9,584 nt of DNA from Alphaproteobacteria bacterium (lineage in GTDB: Bacteria; Pseudomonadota; Alphaproteobacteria; Rhizobiales; Xanthobacteraceae). The translations under genes were made by a program, and so were the position numbers. How positions within the stretch are numbered: the stretch's first letter is position 1; each line of letters starts with the position of its first letter. Shown here piece by piece: positions 7,334 to 9,584 of the stretch. The notes under the pieces are model-generated. The model was not told the DNA's origin. It did not search any database and saw nothing but the letters and a program-made list of their open reading frames with translations. The stretch spans positions 1 to 9,584 of the forward strand of contig VAZQ01000061.1 of the NCBI GenBank assembly GCA_005883115.1, given 5' to 3'.

Positions 7334-7347
7334 GTCCGTCCTCTCTC
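7322..7347 (+). repeat. Short direct repeat before atpG
   Basis: CCGTCCTCTGTC (7322-7333) is followed after two bases by CCGTCCTCTCTC (7336-7347), identical at 11 of 12 positions with a 14-base period. The unit overlaps the right arm of the inverted repeat. This makes the 40 bases before atpG pyrimidine-rich. Confidence 0.55.
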
Positions 7348-7359
7348 ATCCGACCTCAA

Positions 7360-8235
7360 ATGCCTAGCCTCAAAGACATGCGCGTGCGCATCGCCTCGAC
7401 CAAGGCGACGCAAAAGATCACCAAGGCCATGCAGATGGTCGCCGCATCGAAGCTGCGGCGCGCGCAGGTCGTGGCCGAGGCCGCGCGTCCGTATGCCCTG
7501 CGCATGGCGAAGGTGCTTGGCAATATTGCTGCCGCGGTCGGCAACCTTGGCACGGCGCCGCGATTGCTGACCGGAACCGGCAGTAACCGGGTACATCTCC
7601 TGTTGGTATGCACCGCCGAACGTGGCCTCTGCGGGCCTTTCAACTCGGCAATCGTGCGCCTTGCGCGCGAGCGCGCAAATGCACTGACGGCCGAAGGCAA
7701 GGAGGTAAAGTTCTTTTGTGTCGGCCGCAAAGGCTATGAGCAGCTTCGTCGCACTTACGAGAAGCAGATTATAGAGCACCTCGAGCTGCGCGCTGTCCGC
7801 ACCCTCGCCTTCCAGCACGCCGAACAAATAGGCGATAAGATCCTGCGGCTTTACGAACAGGGTGCGTTCGACGTCTGCACACTTTTCTTTTCACGTTTCA
7901 AATCCATCATCGCCCAGATCCCGATGGCGCAGCAGATCATTCCACCCGTATTCGAGGGCGAAGCCGGCCTCGATAACGGGATGGCGTACGAATACGAGCC
8001 CGACGAGGATGAAATCCTGGTCGAGCTTCTGCCGCGCAACGTCTCCGTGCAGATTTTCGGCGCTCTCCTGGAGAATGCCGCATCGTTCTACGGCGCACAG
8101 ATGAGCGCGATGGACAACGCCACGCGAAACGCGGGCGAAATGATTCGCAAACAGACGCTGACCTACAACCGCACGCGCCAGGCAATGATCACGAAGGAGC
8201 TGATCGAGATCATCTCGGGTGCCGAGGCGGTGTGA
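7360..8235 (+). CDS. atpG: F1 ATP synthase gamma subunit (atpG)
   Basis: Gamma is the central rotor shaft of F1, turning inside the alpha-beta ring and coupling to the F0 c-ring. The 291-residue product is full length for the family. The N-terminal helix MPSLKDMRVRIASTKATQKI is followed by TKAMQMVAASKLRRAQ. The central Rossmann-like part contains CTAERGLCGPFNSAIVR. The long C-terminal helix ends in NRTRQAMITKELIEIISGAE, the conserved gamma tail that sits in the hexamer bearing. The start at 7360 matches the family N-terminus exactly. However, the preceding bases (ctcatccgacctcaa) are pyrimidine-rich and contain no recognisable Shine-Dalgarno. It follows atpA by 116 bases and precedes atpD by 40. 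It shows no internal damage. Confidence 0.95.
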   Translation: MPSLKDMRVRIASTKATQKITKAMQMVAASKLRRAQVVAEAARPYALRMAKVLGNIAAAVGNLGTAPRLLTGTGSNRVHLLLVCTAERGLCGPFNSAIVRLARERANALTAEGKEVKFFCVGRKGYEQLRRTYEKQIIEHLELRAVRTLAFQHAEQIGDKILRLYEQGAFDVCTLFFSRFKSIIAQIPMAQQIIPPVFEGEAGLDNGMAYEYEPDEDEILVELLPRNVSVQIFGALLENAASFYGAQMSAMDNATRNAGEMIRKQTLTYNRTRQAMITKELIEIISGAEAV

Positions 8236-8264
8236 AGAGCAACCTTCTATATCGATGTAATAAC

Positions 8265-8269
8265 AAGGA
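8265..8269 (+). promoter_or_regulatory. Ribosome binding site of atpD
   Basis: AAGGA lies six bases before the atpD ATG at 8276, within an otherwise AT-richer 40-base spacer after atpG. It fixes the atpD start and contrasts with atpG, which lacks such a site. Confidence 0.65.
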
Positions 8270-8275
8270 TCAGCA

Positions 8276-9584
8276 ATGGCCAATCCAGTCGGGCATGTCA
8301 CGCAGGTGATCGGCGCAGTCGTCGACGTGCAGTTCGAGGGGCATCTGCCGGCTATTCTCAACGCGCTCGAGACGAAGAATCAGGGCAATCGCCTGGTGCT
8401 CGAAGTCGCCCAGCATCTCGGGGAGTCGACGGTGCGCACCGTCGCCATGGACACGAGCGAAGGCCTGGTGCGCGGCCAGGAGGTCGCCGATACCGGCCAG
8501 CCGATCGCGGTGCCGGTGGGTGACGGCACGCTCGGCCGCATTATCAACGTGATTGGCGATCCGGTCGATGAGGCCGGCCCCGTGCCGCACGAGCAGCGGC
8601 GCCCAATCCACCAGCCGGCGCCTGCCTTTACCGACCAATCGACCGAAGCGGAAATTCTCATCACCGGCATCAAAGTCGTCGATCTGTTGGCGCCCTACGC
8701 CAAAGGCGGCAAGGTCGGCCTGTTCGGCGGCGCTGGTGTCGGCAAGACCGTCATCATCATGGAGTTGATCAACAACGTTGCGAAGGCGCATGGCGGATAT
8801 TCGGTGTTCGCCGGCGTAGGCGAGCGCACGCGCGAAGGGAACGACCTCTATCATGAAATGATCGAGTCGGGCGTGAACAAGGATCCGAAGAAGAACAATG
8901 GGTCTGCCGCAGGCTCAAAGTGCGCCCTGGTCTACGGCCAGATGAACGAGCCGCCCGGCGCGCGCGCCCGGGTCGGCCTTTCCGGGCTCACCGTCGCCGA
9001 GTATTTCCGCGATCAAGGCCAGGACGTGTTGTTCTTCGTGGACAACATCTTCCGTTTCACGCAGGCGGGTTCGGAGGTCTCGGCGTTGCTCGGGCGCATT
9101 CCCTCGGCCGTGGGCTATCAGCCAACGCTTGCAACCGACATGGGGGCGTTGCAAGAGCGCATCACCACGACGACAAAGGGGTCGATTACCTCGGTACAGG
9201 CGATCTATGTGCCCGCGGATGATCTCACGGATCCGGCGCCGGCAACGTCATTCGCGCACCTCGATGCAACGACCGTGCTGGCGCGCTCGATCGCGGAGAA
9301 GGGCATCTATCCGGCAGTCGATCCGCTCGACTCCACTTCGCGCATGCTTTCTCCCATGATCGTGGGCGAGGAGCATTATGGAGTCGCCCGCCAAGTGCAG
9401 CAGATTCTGCAACGCTATAAGGCTTTGCAAGACATTATCGCCATTCTCGGCATGGATGAACTTTCCGAAGAGGACAAGCTCACCGTCGCGCGCGCGCGTA
9501 AGATCGAGCGCTTCTTGTCACAGCCATTCCACGTCGCCGAAGTGTTCACCGGCGCGCCGGGCGTGTTTGTCGAGCTCGCCGATA
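8276..9584 (+). CDS. atpD: F1 ATP synthase beta subunit (atpD), cut by the window edge
   Basis: Beta carries the catalytic sites for ATP synthesis and hydrolysis in F1. The frame is open from ATG 8276 to the end of the window, giving 436 residues of an expected 475-480. The N-terminal beta-barrel includes GHVTQVIGAVVDVQF. Walker A GGAGVGKT is at 151-158 (Lys157). The catalytic glutamate is in GVGERTREGN at Glu183, next to Arg184. Further on are ALVYGQMNEPPGARARV, the Walker B strand VLFFVDNIFRFTQAGSE, and DLTDPAPATSFAHLDATTVL. The last visible residues are GVFVELAD, shortly before the normal C-terminal helices. The start has a clear ribosome site (AAGGA). The gene shows no frameshift or gap. 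The epsilon gene (atpC) would be expected next, outside the window. Confidence 0.96.
   Translation, partial: MANPVGHVTQVIGAVVDVQFEGHLPAILNALETKNQGNRLVLEVAQHLGESTVRTVAMDTSEGLVRGQEVADTGQPIAVPVGDGTLGRIINVIGDPVDEAGPVPHEQRRPIHQPAPAFTDQSTEAEILITGIKVVDLLAPYAKGGKVGLFGGAGVGKTVIIMELINNVAKAHGGYSVFAGVGERTREGNDLYHEMIESGVNKDPKKNNGSAAGSKCALVYGQMNEPPGARARVGLSGLTVAEYFRDQGQDVLFFVDNIFRFTQAGSEVSALLGRIPSAVGYQPTLATDMGALQERITTTTKGSITSVQAIYVPADDLTDPAPATSFAHLDATTVLARSIAEKGIYPAVDPLDSTSRMLSPMIVGEEHYGVARQVQQILQRYKALQDIIAILGMDELSEEDKLTVARARKIERFLSQPFHVAEVFTGAPGVFVELAD

Noticed and set aside
8270..8854. 194-codon minus-strand frame opposite atpD
   Set aside because: It is antisense to the beta subunit, with codon composition imposed by the real gene.

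Overview
The window is GC-rich, densely packed housekeeping DNA from an alphaproteobacterium, most likely a member of the Rhizobiales (Bradyrhizobium/Rhodopseudomonas-like). Two things point there. The F1 ATP synthase genes run delta, alpha, gamma, beta with no F0 genes beside them, and the proteins have a strongly alphaproteobacterial character. A DUF4337 protein, XerC and PriA lie next to them. I assigned the organism from protein character and gene order alone.

Layout. Positions 51-695 (minus) encode a DUF4337 membrane protein, and 776-1747 (minus) encode the tyrosine recombinase XerC. Divergent from xerC, 1800-3961 (plus) holds priA, the replication-restart helicase, interrupted by a frameshift. 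Facing priA, 4030 to about 4956 (minus) is an EamA/DMT-type transporter. A roughly 280-base divergent intergenic region carries several hairpins and leads into the plus-strand F1 operon: atpH (from a GTG at 5238), atpA (recognisable from 5777), atpG (7360-8235) and atpD (8276 to the right edge, cut by the window). The 116-base atpA-atpG gap holds an imperfect 16-bp inverted repeat and a short direct repeat.

The genes serve two core functions. XerC and PriA act in chromosome maintenance (dimer resolution and replication restart). The atp genes encode the catalytic F1 sector of ATP synthase.

The main observation is that two conserved genes are damaged by missing sequence. In priA about 13 bases are absent in the zinc-binding region, removing one of eight cysteines and shifting the frame. 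At the atpH/atpA boundary the last residues of delta, the whole spacer and the first 21 codons of alpha are absent. The two reading frames are joined out of phase, and alpha has no normal start. ATP synthase alpha is normally indispensable, so an assembly or consensus error is the first explanation; a genuine decayed or duplicated locus is the alternative. I found no CRISPR array, RNA gene, insertion sequence or novel defence-like system.
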